Shown: positions 44,673-56,720, numbered from the stretch's first letter. The stretch is DNA of 64,000 nt from Eriocheir sinensis (GCF_024679095.1 NC_066553.1:5555538-5619537); one strand, 5' to 3'. The notes: generated by a model from the letters alone, not told the origin. Translations and numbers: made by a program.

Positions 44673-45224
44673 AGCTCCTGTAGATATAACGGGAAATGCT
44701 TCACTCGTGTGGTACTGGTCCCGTCTCCATATCTACAGTATAATTGTCCAGTCTTTTCTTAAACTGTTTGACACTTTGCCATCACAAGATCTTCCCCTAA
44801 TCCATGTCATGTACCTACTGCTCTACTTTTTCACCTGCACTTGAGACGGAAGCCTTTGCTGGAGTAATAGAGTGCAGTACATATGTTGAAGTGAGGTCAT
44901 CACTCTACCTTACTTTCATTACTGCTATCATTGCTCAAATGTATTCATATCAGTTCATAGTAGTACTCAAAATAATCTCCACTTAGTCCTGTCCTTTCCA
45001 CTTAGCTCATTATTGTGTTTTCCTATGGTTTTCCAGTGCTTAGTGTGGCTTCCATTGTAGCTCAGTTAGAACTGTTGACATAATCTTATATTCAGGGGGT
45101 CAGATAGGCTGCCATGCTTCAAAAAATGTTACAGAGCCTGCAAAATTTGAACCAAGCATTCAAAATTTAGTGGTGCGCAAGTGGTTAATCTAATCAGCAA
45201 TGGCCACTCTAGCGGACTGCAGGG

Positions 45225-45404
45225 GATTTGAACTCTTTCAAGAGGAGGTTATCAGGACATTTCTCCTCCCGTATTTGATCTTGCATTCGGCCACCTCTTT
45301 TGTTTCTTTTTTAGGAGCAGCGAGTAGCGGGCTTTTTTTTATTATTGTTTTCTTTTTTTGTGTGCCCTTGAGCTGCCTCCTTTGTTGTAAAAAAAAAAAA
45401 AAGT
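45225..45404 (+). mobile_element. LINE 3' end (jockey/CR1-like family), LITAF intron
   Basis: TTGAACTCTTTCAAGAGGAG, GAGCAGCGAGTAGCGGGC, GCCCTTGAGCTGCCTCC and a run of 13-14 A. Same orientation as LITAF, 140 bp before its last exon. Confidence 0.85.
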
Positions 45405-45544
45405 GGTAGCTGTCGTTTAATCAAAGGTTATCTCCGATATATCAAGCTTAACATTTATACGTACATACACTCATCTACTAAATCTTACTTTATATTCATT
45501 TATTTTAAACTGGCTGATAATTTGTTAATTATTTATATTTGCAG

Positions 45545-45650
45545 GTGCGATTTTGGGTGCTGCCTGATTCCCTGCTGTATGGAATCCTACAAGAAAGTTG
45601 ACCACACCTGCCCTCGCTGCAATGCCCACTTGGGTGAATACGAACCCTAG
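45545..45650 (+). CDS. LITAF: LITAF-like gene, last coding exon
   Basis: Acceptor TATATTTGCAG (ends 45544), 106 nt, stop TAG 45648-45650. Joining to the exon ending at 42870 restores one codon (GG|G). It encodes the rest of the LITAF domain: CDFGCCLIPCCMES, then HTCPRCNAHLGEYEP, whose CPxC knuckle pairs with the first knuckle to hold zinc across the membrane-dipping helix. The C terminus at about five residues after the last Gly-Tyr is standard for the family, so the protein is complete at this end. No AATAAA is clear before the palindrome at 45844. Confidence 0.93.
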
Positions 45651-45831
45651 ACATCCCATCCAGAAAGCTTTGATAATTCCATTTTCGGTTATTGTTATTC
45701 AGTAGATTCTTCCCGTGCTGGCTCCATTGCTTAATTGATGTAATTTTTTTCTTATCACCTATATATTTGAAAAATGAATACCTTATCAGATTCTAACATG
45801 TACGTACTACGATTGTGGTATGTTGATATAG

Positions 45832-46675
45832 TTGCTGGTAGCAGGATTCATACAACAGACAGGTCGGCTCACTCGCTAGCTCGGGGTCAGCGCGTGAGGT
45901 CATGTGTCCCACGCACCTCATAGCCTGCTTGCCACTCTCTCCAGTCAGAAAATAGCCATCCATCTATTCTGACGTGTTACACAATGCTTTATCCTTTTCA
46001 GCAGATATGCCTAGTAACTGTTCAGTGTATTTGTGCGACGATACTATACAAAAAAAAAAAAAATGGAAATACAGTGAGGTATTTTTGATTTCCTAGGAAG
46101 GAATCGGTGAGAAAACAGTGGGTGACTTGTTGCCGCCGTAAACATCAACACAAAATATGCACTTTTCTGTAATGTGCATTTCACACAACACGATTATGCA
46201 GATGACATAAAACACAGGTTGCTTGGCACTGAAAAGCCAAAAAATAAAAGACTCCTGAAGAAAGACGGTGTCCCTTCTCTTTTGCTGCTGAAGAAGCCTG
46301 TGTTTTATGTCGTCTGCATAATCAAGTTGTGTGATACTCACAAAACAGACAAGTGCATATTTTGTGTTAATGTTGTCTTTACGGCGGCAACAAGTCACCC
46401 ACTGTTTTCACTAATTCCTCCTTCGGAAATCTGAAATACCGCACAGTATTTCCAGTTTTTTATAGAGTATTGTCGCACCAATACACTGAGCAGTTACAAG
46501 GCATATCTGCTGAAAAGGATAGAGCACTGTGTCACACATCAAAGTAGACGGATGGCTGTTTTCTGACTGGAGAGTGTGGCCGGGCTATGAGGTGCATGGT
46601 CCACATGACGTCACGCACTGACCCCGAGCGAGCGCGTGAGCCGACCTGTCTGTCGTATGGATCTTGCTGGTAGCA
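45832..46675. mobile_element. Palindromic element built from a THAP-domain sequence
   Basis: An 820-bp palindrome (45844-46663) with about 390-bp arms, flanked by identical 12-mers TTGCTGGTAGCA (45832-45843, 46664-46675). Arms share ACAGACAGGTCGGCTCAC, CTTTTCAGCAGATATGCC and AGTGGGTGACTTGTTGCCGC. Each arm encodes decayed THAP-domain segments; see the next entry. P-element-like transposases carry THAP domains, so a P-like origin is plausible but not shown. Confidence 0.85.
46006..46290 (+). pseudogene. Decayed THAP-type zinc finger in palindrome arm and loop
   Basis: Pieces in different frames follow the THAP order: MPSNCSVYLC (Met-Pro and the first two Cys ligands, from about 46008), RKESVRKQWVTCCRRK (the Trp-containing helix), HFTQHDYADDIKHRLLG (His-Phe plus following helix) and LLKKDGVPSLLL (the C-terminal Val-Pro box). 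Frameshifts and a stop separate them. The opposite arm encodes MPCNCSVYWC and a second set on the minus strand. DNA-binding family assignment is by motif; function is lost. Confidence 0.7.
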
Positions 46676-47000
46676 TTTGAGTCACCACCCCCGTAAACAA
46701 ACTGCCAAGGCATTTTTCGGTGATTTCCATATTTTGGCTAAATTAAATTTTTATCATGTAGTGCACCTTTTGGTTTAGTTGCCTTTATTGTTCTAGAGTG
46801 TGAGGTTTTTCTAAAATTTCCCATAAATTTTCTACTTATAATATGAAAATTAAAAAAATGAGATTTTTTCCCCAAAAAAGTAAAATTTTTTTTTTACTTA
46901 GGCAGTTTGTTTATGAAAGAGACTATTTCACACATCCTGTGGATTAACTGATTTTAGTGTATAAAAGAAAGTTTTACATTTTCTAGTACATTAGATTAAC
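46676..47000. other. AT-rich spacer
   Basis: Nothing recognised; A and T runs only. Confidence 0.5.
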
Positions 47001-47850
47001 ACTGAGAACAAATTCCTCAACATACACAAGGATATCAGAAGACTACAAGCAGGAGTGAACACGGGAGTGAGGCAGGGCTATGTCCTTGCCTCATCGTTTT
47101 TCAACACTTGTATGGACTGGGTACTAGGCAGAGTAGTGAACTTGAGTCACTGTGGAGCATCCATTGGTAATACCAGGGTCACTGACCTTGTTTTTGTCGA
47201 TGATGCAGTAATGCTTACGGAGTCGCTGGAGGTTTTGGTTTACTCTCGAAGCACTGCACGGAGGCGAAGCCCTTAGGATTTCAAGTCTCCTGGGCCAAGA
47301 TCAAGGTACAGGTTTTTGGAGGCATGCTAGATTAAAGAGTACAGTCTGTTCATGCGTGTGGCGAGGACATTGAGATCTTACTCTATGACTGTGAGACATG
47401 GACACTAAACAGAAACTTGGAAAGGTGAATTGATGCTTTTGGTAATAAATGTCTACGGAGAGTCATGGGATATTGCTGGAATGATTGTGTCACATCGGCG
47501 ACTACTCCGTGAGACTGATTTGACATATATTACCCGAATAGTCTGTTAACGCCAACTCCAGCCATACGGGCATGTGGTACACCAATGTACTATATAGACA
47601 CTGGTACACTAATGGTACTTTATAGACATTGGTGGTACACTACCCTGAAGACAATCCTGATTGAAGGAGGCCAAGGGGGCGCCTACATAGATCGTAGATT
47701 GAGCAAGTCAGTAAATCCTGCCAGGAGGTACTCAGGAAGGGAATGGGGCCGGCATGAATGCTTGCCCATGCAGAGACCCCCGGGCCTGTAGTCTTAGGGT
47801 GAGCTAGGCGACGCGCCCCAGTATATGCCCCCATTGATTAATTGATTTGT
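47000..47850 (+). mobile_element. LINE RT and 3'-end fragment
   Basis: Encodes NTGVRQGYVLASSFFNTCMD, CGASIGNTRVTDLVFVDDAV (catalytic box FVDD), and after frame breaks CETWTLNRNLERxID, then NKCLRRVMGYCW. It ends TATGCCCCCATTGATTAATTG. The family also appears at 17190-17825 (minus) and 5640-5745. A short TA/GGTAC repeat lies at 47574-47642. Confidence 0.85.
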
Positions 47851-48920
47851 TAAATTGGTGACATAAACAGATTTCAACACCAGTACACTGAATTGATGAT
47901 TTATTGATTCTGTGTTCAGATGAACCACCTAGGTTAAGTTCCATGTCATATCAATGATTACTTAGTACTATTGTTTACTCTCACTCAGTGATATGGTATA
48001 TTGAAATTATAATTTGAACCAGTTGAAGAACAGCTCATATGTGCACACCTAATTGTATAAAATAAAATGCTCCTTTCCTCCCTTAACCGTCAGGGCCGTA
48101 ATTTCTGGGGGGCTAGGGGGCTAACCCCCTCCCCCCCTTATGTTTTCTATGTTGGCTTGAAAATGATCCTAAAAGTCTTTATTTAAAAAAAAAAAAAGAT
48201 TTCCCCAACTTGCGCATGCTTCCTTTCTCGCCACCCTCCCCCCCACCTCGAACCTATGATGACCTCCAGGCCCCCCCCAAAAAAATCTGCCAAAATTACG
48301 GGCCTGATCGTGCAATATAATGTTGAAAGGACAGTTTCAGAGATGAAGGGAGTCACCAAATTACTTATTTTGAAGAGGCTTCTTCTAAAACCAATTTTGA
48401 ATAGGATATTTTCAGAAAAATAAAGCTGAGTAGTATTAAATATTAACATTAATATTAACATTAACATTAAGATCAAACCATATCAAAATTTTCATAAAAT
48501 GTTTTTAGGTCTTAGAGCAAACACTCTCTCCTAAATATTCCATATTATTTGTTTTCTGGTGATCTGACAAGATTTCTGCAAATTTATGTGGATATATTAC
48601 ACAAATGAGATAATGTGCCATTTAATCTTGGTATTTTTCATTCACATATGCAAACATTAATATTGATTGCCAGCATACCGGAATGGAGTGAAAATAAATA
48701 TTGTTTGTTTTGGCTTTAGTAAGTAAAAAAAAAAATGTTTGTTTGAATAAATGATGATTATCCTTCATTGCAAATTTCTTTGTCACTGTTTATCAGAATG
48801 GATACAGAATAAACACTGTAAACTTCCTAACATCTGCCAGTAGAATTCAGTGTCATGGGGGTATTTCCACTTCTCGAAGCACACGAGAAATTTATCTATT
48901 TGGGAGATTTTATTTTCCAA
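47851..48920. other. Intergenic AT-rich DNA
   Basis: No gene supported. 48090-48305 is C/G-run rich with a small inverted repeat (GGGCCGTAATTTC near 48092, AAAATTACGGGCC near 48292), perhaps a short MITE. A frame at 48183-48476 is composition-driven. Confidence 0.4.
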
Positions 48921-49250
48921 CTGTCTGCTTGGGATTTGCTCCCAGTCCCCTGAGCCAAGACAGAGAGCCCTGTGGAACACCACTGTTGATATGTTTAGGG
49001 GAAGAACAATGATCGTCTACTACAGCAGTGATAGATCGGTCAGAGAGAAAACTTAAGATAAAGGTGCAGAGAGAAGGACAGAAACTCTACTCTGCCCAAG
49101 AGAGCTGTGTGAGTGGAGCTCTCCAAAACATGTGATGAATATACCATACGAGGGCGGACACGGCCCATGATATATGGATAGCATCTGTGCGGGGGAGAAG
49201 AACTGGCGGAGACGATACAGAACGCCCAACCTGACGAAGCTGAGTAATAT
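48921..49250 (-). mobile_element. LINE fragments, minus strand
   Basis: 49053-49250 on the minus strand encodes RLGVLYRLRQFFSPAQMLSI of the jockey/CR1-like family. Further down, GTGGTGTTCCACAGGGCTCT (minus strand, about 48985) reads GVPQGS, an RT motif. Joins between them are unclear. Confidence 0.65.
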
Positions 49251-49384
49251 TAACACATATACAACGAAACTAGTGGGGTCGCGGTCATGTATAGAGCCAG
49301 GTCTAGAGGTGCATGATTGGGGTCGTCTGGAAAAAGGTTGGGAACGACGTACTGTGCTACCCGAAAGCGCCGGTAGTGTTTCTT

Positions 49385-49440
49385 CAGGGGCCTGGTGGAC
49401 GGCCCAAGACCGTCATGACGCAGGCAAGTGTATATAGAGG
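49385..49440 (-). mobile_element. SINE 3'-part fragment, minus strand
   Basis: CCTGGTGGACGGCCCAAGAC and ACGCAGGCAAGTGTATATAG match the reversed 3' half of the SINE at 36213. Confidence 0.6.
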
Positions 49441-49451
49441 CTCTATTTATT

Positions 49452-49623
<172 letters not shown>

Positions 49624-50024
49624 TATATGTGTATAGATAGTTAAATAGATAGATGCACGTTATATCAAGCAAAAAATATACATCCATTTCTCAGTGACAA
49701 TAGCCTGAACAACGACATACTCATTTGTTTTGAACTATGATTATTTTTAACAAAAGCGAGGAAGCTCAAAAAGATCATCAGCATCACCACCCTTTTTACT
49801 ATATTATAGTCCACTGCAGGACAGTGTCACTTCCTAACGTTATTCACATCCTGCTACTGTAGTACTTCCTGCTCTGGTATAATGAAATAATAATAATCAT
49901 GAGCAGCAGATATCTAGACATTTACGTAAATAGGGCGTTGCGTATAACCTTTTCCTCTCAAGGGTGTCTGGCAACACTACTGAGCGGCAACCGCGAGTCG
50001 CGACCGCGCCGCGCGAGAAAACCT

Positions 50025-50030
50025 TCAGTT
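50025..50030 (+). promoter_or_regulatory. Possible initiator of the TLCD-like gene
   Basis: TCAGTT matches the arthropod initiator and lies 124 bp before the ATG, after a GC-rich patch (49980-50015, CGCGAGTCGCGACCGCGCCG). No upstream ATG intervenes. A downstream element was not clear. Confidence 0.25.
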
Positions 50031-50150
50031 AAAATCGAACCGTCGTAGGGGGTGTGTCAAGCCTTCGTACCTTTCCATCTTCACTTAATTTTTTGAAAGC
50101 CCCTCCGTCCTGCGCGGTTCCGAGAGGCGTAGTCCCCCGCACTTAGCAGC

Positions 50151-50350
50151 ATGTCGGCAGCAGAGGCGGTGGTGTCTGGGCCGCGGTGGGTTTTGGGCGG
50201 GTTCTTGTTCTTCAGTGCGTGTAATCAGCTGTTGCGCCTCGCTGTCCCTCCTTCTGCCGCCACCACGGGCAAGAACACGGCCTGGAAGTGGAAGAACACC
50301 GCCGTCTCCCTTGTCCACTCCCTGGTGACGGGCACGTGGTCCCTTTACTG
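50151..50350 (+). CDS. TLC-domain protein (TLCD1/2-like), first exon
   Basis: N terminus of a multi-pass membrane protein with a TLC (TRAM-LAG1-CLN8) domain; vertebrate TLCD1/2 act at the plasma membrane and influence phospholipid composition. ATG 50151 has a fair context (AGCAGCATG) and no upstream ATG. The donor is TACTG|GTAAGA after 50350; 66 codons plus two bases. Residues 12-32 form a hydrophobic helix (WVLGGFLFFSACNQLL). The segment AWKWKNTAVSLVHSLVTGTW matches the conserved opening of the TLC domain in TLCD1/2, where W-x-N precedes S-x-x-H-S. The remaining TLC exons are not seen in the following 13.6 kb, so intron 1 must be long. Another TLC family member cannot be excluded. Confidence 0.8.
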
Positions 50351-50352
<2 letters not shown>

Positions 50353-50419
<67 letters not shown>

Positions 50420-50437
50420 TTGTTGGTTTTGTGTTGT

Positions 50438-50492
<55 letters not shown>

Positions 50493-50512
50493 TAATTGAT
50501 CTTGTGTTGTGC

Positions 50513-50567
<55 letters not shown>

Positions 50568-50587
50568 TAATTGGTCTTGTGTTGTGC

Positions 50588-50640
<53 letters not shown>

Positions 50641-50657
50641 TTAGTGTTATTGTGTTG

Positions 50658-50704
<47 letters not shown>
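50353..50704. repeat. Compound (GA)n minisatellite at the TLCD splice donor
   Basis: Five (GA) blocks separated by four related spacers of about 25 bp (GGTTTGTTGGTTTTGTGTTG, GGTTAATTGATCTTGTGTTG, GGTTAATTGGTCTTGTGTTG, GGTTTAGTGTTATTGTGTTG). The first block begins inside the donor GTAAGAGAGA. Confidence 0.95.
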
Positions 50705-50707
<3 letters not shown>

Positions 50708-51149
50708 TGATGTTATGGTGGAGGAAGAAAGGAAGGATGTATGGAGGAGGAGGAAGAGAAGGGGCGGGGGAAGGAGTGTGACAAGCTATATATCACATCT
50801 GTCATTCTCTTTCTCTTTTACTCAACATGTAACAACAGCCTTTCTTTGCTCATGATGCCCCCCGCTGTTCTTCCAGTTAACATTATTTCCGTTTTCTTCA
50901 ACACTATGCAAAAATTAGTGTGAAGGTGTTCTTTCCGTTTCATTATAATATGTACTGTTTATATATATTTACCATTATCGTAACCTTGTAATGTCTGAAA
51001 CTGTCTTATCAACCTGTGAAAATATATGTGACGAGCCAGGTGTGTTGTGTGTGTGTGTGTGTGTGTGTGTTTGAAACGTTCGGCGTGCATACCATCCTGT
51101 GAAAGTGCGTGAACGTTTTTCTTTGTCGTACAGAAGAATCCAACCTTGA

Positions 51150-51196
<47 letters not shown>

Positions 51197-51717
51197 GAAT
51201 AAGTCTAGCAGGATCAGCAGTAGGTAGTGTCATTCCAAAACCAGCAGCCAATCTTGATATTAATAACGAGTGGTGATGAAAGAGATAAGAAACCCGATCC
51301 TGTAAATCCATGGTGATCATTACCGAGCTCTTCTTCCCTTTTACAATAATGATAATAGCTACATATTGATCATAACACAATTCTTTGTTTCCCTAATACA
51401 TAATGATAATTACTACATCGATCTGCGTTAAATAAAGCAGTAAATCACAAGCTTACCTGACCATGAAATTGCAATACCTTCCCTCTGTAGAATGTATAAA
51501 TGATATGTGTGTCTCTGGGTATAATAGGCATAATGCTGTTTATAATGTATTGATATAAAATAACTAATAATGTAAACTTTCAACCTTATTCATGTTGCGT
51601 TGACGTTGACCTTTCTAGTCTAATAATTTGCTTGGACGGAAGTAGGTTTAGCACATGCCCTCTTGATTCACCATTCCTTGTCCTGTTGATTGTGTAAGGT
51701 TTGGGGGAAGTTACCAT

Positions 51718-51771
<54 letters not shown>

Positions 51772-52321
51772 CAATTCGTGTCATTCCACTATTAGTAATG
51801 CAGCGATCTTTAAATTGATTAATCATGTAATTGGATATGATCATGTTAGCAGTATGAACATAAAAAAAAAGAGATGCAGATGTAAAGGAGTTACCGGTAG
51901 TGAATGGAAAGAAAAGTAAATGAATAAAATTGCTTTACTTGTTCATCATTTACTAGTCTAGATGATGAAAAAATGTAGATATATTGCTAATAGTTAGTGG
52001 AAACTCAATATTATGTTCGTTTTGTTGATTCTTTTGTCATTTTTTTACCCTAACGTTTGCTGCGTAATGTCGTCGCTAGTTTCTTTTGTTTCATCCTTTC
52101 CTTTCTTTACATCATAAGGGTATTTTTTTGTGGTGAATGTCTTGGTTAATGGGAGCATTGGTGCCAGGGGTGGGGGAGGGAGGAGGGGAGGAGGAGGGGG
52201 GGGGTAAAGGAAGTAAGTTGAGAAAGTATTCTGGAATTAACGGTATAATCATTGTCATCATCATCAGCATAGCCGTGGATATGAAAGATAATTCGATGTG
52301 CTTACGTCATCAAAAGAACCC

Positions 52322-52392
<71 letters not shown>

Positions 52393-52419
52393 GTCAGTCC
52401 GTTGATCAAAAAGTCAGTG

Positions 52420-52471
<52 letters not shown>

Positions 52472-53190
52472 GGTATACGTAATGCGTCATACCCTTACGC
52501 ACCCCAAATATCCTGGTCCTAATCTGCTGGCTGGGATCAAGGCCTCGAGTGACTCGTAACACCTTCCCTCTTACACATGCGTATTATTGTATACTGTCCT
52601 TCCCTCCCTCTCGCTTAGGTCTTCCTTCGCTTGCAGTGGGAAGAGAGAGACAACGAGGGACGCTGAATGGCAAAGTTGAAGGCTCATTTTTTGCTTTGTC
52701 TCCTCAATCTGTTGGTAGTGGTAATGTTGGAGTGTTTTTGATGATTTTCTGTCCAAATTTGGTTGAGTGCTAAGTTCTGCAGATGGCACTTGTTGGCTAC
52801 CGTATGCTATTATTATTGTCTCCATTCGGCGGTTGAAGTTGATTTAGAAAGGTTTTTATTAGCTCTCCGTTTACGTACGATTATTTTGATATTGGCAAGG
52901 GTGCTTTTCGAGGCTTATTTCGTGTAGTCGTTTGTTAATAATTTCGAAGACTTAATGTGTCCGGCAAACATCAGATGGACGGATGCTGTGAGAGATCAGT
53001 GTTGCCAAATGAAAGGTGTTTACATTTTTTTTTTTTTTTTGCGATAGGACCAGTGAATCATTTTGTTTTCGCTTAGCTGCCTCTTTAGTAATATTGACGT
53101 ATATAATAGGTTCGTGATAGTAAGAAAAAGTTAGTTGAAAAATTTGGGTAGGTGTCTCAGTAGGGTTAGGATTGGGCGTGATAAGACTCA
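50705..53190. other. TLCD intron 1 (probable), microsatellites only
   Basis: (TG) at 51045-51071, 51153-51191 and 51720-51767; a G-rich patch at 52160-52205; (CT) at 52325-52390 and 52425-52468. No exon or element recognised. Confidence 0.5.
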
Positions 53191-53192
53191 TA

Positions 53193-53500
53193 TAGCACTT
53201 TTTTTTCAACATGGCAGGCTTGGTTGTGATGTTAGACAAATACAGGGAGACTATACATACCCAGACATACACCTACATATTTCGTTAATCCTTGCATACT
53301 TATGAAGGTGATGGTGTGATTTTATGTTCTGGAATCTCTTCTTTAGTAACAATAGGCTAGCAATTTTTCTTCTAACATGGCAGGCTAGCTTATGATGTTA
53401 GACAAATACAGACAGATACCCACATCATTCGGTAAATCCCTACACACATACTAAGGCGAAGGTGTGAGTTTATTTTCTGCAATCTCTAGTCACATAAGTT
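53193..53500. repeat. Two-copy direct duplication, ~164 bp
   Basis: AACATGGCAGGCT, TGATGTTAGACAAATACAG and GTGTGA/TTTATTTTCTG-type blocks occur from 53196 and again from 53360. Confidence 0.75.
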
Positions 53501-53611
53501 GCACACCACTGCCAACATTGCGTATTGCGTAGCCTCTGAATGTGGAGACGTGGCGTGGGATGTATTGAATCAGTATGCTCTGGGCGTACGAGGAAGTGGT
53601 GACTCCCTGGC

Positions 53612-53615
<4 letters not shown>

Positions 53616-53654
<39 letters not shown>
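53616..53654. repeat. (TG)n microsatellite
   Basis: About 19 TG units. A GGTGATGGTG-type imperfect repeat follows at 53930-54030. Confidence 0.95.
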
Positions 53655-53656
<2 letters not shown>

Positions 53657-54039
53657 CTATTCCCAAGTCTTTTGTACCATCCACTTTGAAGTAAACGTTG
53701 GCATATTAGGAGTTTTCGTCACCAATATCAACCTTTCGCCCTAAGTATCTTTCTTTTACACTCGTTTTCACAGCCAAGCAAGATTTGCAGGTAAAAACAA
53801 ACAGAGGAACGCGATTAGGGAGGGTCAGGTTTACTTCTTATGTTACTCTAAGCTTATGTGAAAATGTTCGTCTCCCTGCCAGGCCTAATCTTGGCGACTC
53901 GTTCTGACACTTTCACTTTTGCATTGGTGGTGATGGTGGTGATGTTGATGATGGTGTCGTTGGTGGTGATGGTGATGTTAAAGGTGGTTTTGTTGATGGT
54001 GGTGGTAGTGGTGATGTTGGTGGTGGTGGTGTTTTTTTT

Positions 54040-54170
54040 TCTTCTTCAGCAAAGGAAGCAGCTCTGGGTCAGAAGTAAATGAAAGGAAAATAGCCCGCTA
54101 ATCACTGCTCCTACAAAAGAAAGTATAGATGAGTGACCAAAAGAGAGGTCAGTCACGGGTTGTTTGTTGT
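54040..54170 (-). mobile_element. LINE 3' end (jockey/CR1-like family), minus strand
   Basis: CTTCAGCAAAGGAAGCAGCT, ATAGCCCGCTAATCACTGCT and GAGAGGTCAGTCACGGG are the reversed 3' end. Followed by a (GGT)-type repeat to 54245; 54246-54780 shows nothing supportable. Confidence 0.72.
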
Positions 54171-54789
54171 TGCTGTTATTAGCGGTGGTGGTGGTGGTAG
54201 CGACGGTGTTGTTGGTGTTATAATGGTGCTGGTGGTGATGGTGGCGTGGGCAGTGTCGTAGAAACCTATAAAAAGATACACAAAAAGCGGCAGGCGCGTC
54301 CCAGCTTTCACATATATAGCACCGGCGTAACCAGCAGCTCTCGTAACGCTCACCACTACTCAGCTATTTTTGTTAATCCATTCTCCGCCTCCCCAACGCA
54401 GGACGAAGGCTGAAAATATCGTCACCTTCGTAAACAGACCGCCTAAGTCATGATTTTCTACTTTACAGGAAATCAGAAAAGAATTGTCATTTTCTCATTT
54501 GGCTTAAGGTTTAGGCAGAAATGAAGAGGCCAAATCTAGGACACTCAAACCCTGAATGTCGAAGGCAGCTATACAAAAATGGGCGTCACATGTTGAGAAA
54601 TTGATGTTGACAAAAACCAGGAAATCGCTGAAAAATGACTTCGGCGATTATTTTATGAGGGTGACGATATTGTCCCTGTGAAATAATAAGCAGAGCCACG
54701 TCTTGTTACATCATTTATATTTTTTATTTTTTACTTCTACTATTAACGTAAAAGGAGGAAGGATATGGACTGTACTCGGCGGGTTACAG

Positions 54790-55047
54790 TTAAGGGGCTA
54801 CACTGGGCAAACTTTCCGTGGATCTTCAGTCAAACCACGATATCCGCTGGCGTGGTTCTCATATTTGCGTGGTTTTCTGACGTGTCCACGATCTTCCAAA
54901 GCTACGGTAGATTTCATTGAAGGACGACGGTATAACTCACCATCATCATCAGCAGCAATAACAACAAACAATTGAGAACCACGCTAGCAGAAATCGTGGT
55001 TTGACTGAAGATACACGGAAAATTTGCCCAGTGTAATAGCCCCTTTA
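54790..55047. mobile_element. MITE with TTA duplication
   Basis: The element 54793-55044 has inverted ends AGGGGCTACACTGGGCAAAC and ATTTGCCCAGTGTAATAGCC, continuing through CTTCAGTCAAACCACGAT and GTGGTTCTCA. TTA lies on each side (54790-54792, 55045-55047), as for Harbinger elements. Non-coding. Confidence 0.75.
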
Positions 55048-55824
55048 CTCTTTCCGCGTGTCTTCTGCCTTACCACACAGAGCACGTCAGCATGTGTACA
55101 TAAATAGCATCAATATTCGTATTCTTCTGACCCCCTCATACTCTTCCCATTAAATCCACGGACCGGGTTGTGGTTAAAAGTGTAACTATACCTATATATC
55201 TTTTTTTATTTTATTTTCAGTGAAGCTTTACTTTCCTCCTCAAAGGGAAAATGTTTAGTATTGATGGAGTTGTAGTGTTATCATCATCATCATCTTCATC
55301 AATAGTAGTCATAACACTTTAATAATTAGTTTCACAAGAAGGAAAGAAAAAAATGTAATGGAGAACCTAACATTATTGCCAATTTGTGGAATGTAAATTA
55401 CACCTTGGCGCGCATACGATCTCATCAGTGTTCGTATATTAGACAAAACAAAAATGGCAAGAATGATAATAGTATATCAACATTTTTTTTTTTAATTATT
55501 CTTCAGGCACGGAGAAAACATTTACCGATTGTATTTACCGATGTTCGTGTATATATTCGACGTAACAAATGGAAAGAATAATAATAAACACACACTGAAT
55601 TTATTTATCATTATTCTTCAGGTACGCACGGACATATTTTTTACTCGGGGTATTGTTTGTTTTACCTTCACTGCTTGCGCGGGAGCTTTCACTCAACCTC
55701 CTGACCTGACCCATCGCCTTCAGAGGTGTGACGCCGAGCTGGGAACAATGAATGGCCAGTTGCAGAGGCGTGCTGTGAGCTAGCTTGAGTAGCCTGCTGG
55801 ATTGCCTTACCTATTGTATCGTGT

Positions 55825-55828
<4 letters not shown>
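55048..55828. other. Spacer with an imperfect duplication
   Basis: TGTTCGTATAT, AATGGCAAGAATGATAATA and ATTATTCTTCAGGCACG (about 55428-55510) recur in changed form at about 55543-55630. A 55529-55783 frame shows no domain. Confidence 0.4.
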
Positions 55829-55909
<81 letters not shown>

Positions 55910-55965
55910 AGCCATTTACGAGTAGCCTTGCCTTCTGAATTGCCTTACTTATTTTGCAGCGTTAC

Positions 55966-56027
<62 letters not shown>
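55829..56027. repeat. Two (GA)n blocks with similar flanks
   Basis: (GA) at 55829-55905 and 55972-56027. Each is preceded by ATTGCCTTAC, C/TTATT and GTTACGA, so flank and repeat were duplicated together. Confidence 0.93.
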
Positions 56028-56030
<3 letters not shown>

Positions 56031-56409
56031 CAGCTGCCCTCTTATTCATGTGTTGTTACCTCACATTTTATTCGTACGTGTAATATTGTACGTTTACTGA
56101 ATTGCCTCAAGCTCGTATGTTCCGTTTTTATCATTTTATCACATTTTATCATATTCTCAGAACACGTATATATACTTGCTTCTTGCACACGTGATTTCAT
56201 TTGATAAAGTATTTCATTCATCAGATCACGGATTGGTGTGTGTGTCTGTGTGTGTGTGTGTGTGTGTGTACTCGATGTTTATGTCCGTCTCGTACAATGG
56301 AAAAAATAAGTATACAAGGACCTTAAACTTGAGCTGCTTCCGTTACTGAAAAAAAGTAGATAAAAATAAATAAGGAAAGAATATGGATAAACAAATAGAT
56401 AAACTGAAG

Positions 56410-56524
56410 CCACCTCTTTGGATTCGTTTTTAGGAGCAGCGAGGAGCGGGCTTTTTTTTTTTTACTATTGTTTCCTTTTTTTGTGCCCTTGAGCTGTCTC
56501 CTTTGTTGTAAAAAAAAAAAAAAT
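56410..56524 (+). mobile_element. LINE 3' end (jockey/CR1-like family)
   Basis: GCCACCTCTTTGGATTCG, TTTTTAGGAGCAGCGAGGAG, GCCCTTGAGCTGTCTCC and a run of 13-14 A. (TG) blocks lie at 56236-56270 and 56685-56720. Confidence 0.82.
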
Positions 56525-56683
56525 GAGAACAAGAAACAAGGAGCAGTATATTCAATGACCAGCTGACCTCTCGATGATGATTATGTAGTAAAAGAGGAAA
56601 TACAACTTGGATTGTGCTTAAGCTGTGATACGTAAGATAAGGGAAACATAACGTAGCATACTGATAGCGTGAAAAATGAAATA

Positions 56684-56720
<37 letters not shown>

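Noticed and set aside
46174..46434. YADD motif in a plus-strand frame downstream of LITAF, looks like a reverse transcriptase catalytic box
   Set aside because: The context HFTQHDYADDIKHRLLG followed by LLKKDGVPSL fits a THAP zinc finger, and no other RT motif is near.
55529..55783. Candidate second exon of the TLC-domain gene
   Set aside because: The residues do not show TLC-domain motifs, and the phase of the acceptor TTCTTCAG with exon 1 gives no sensible continuation.
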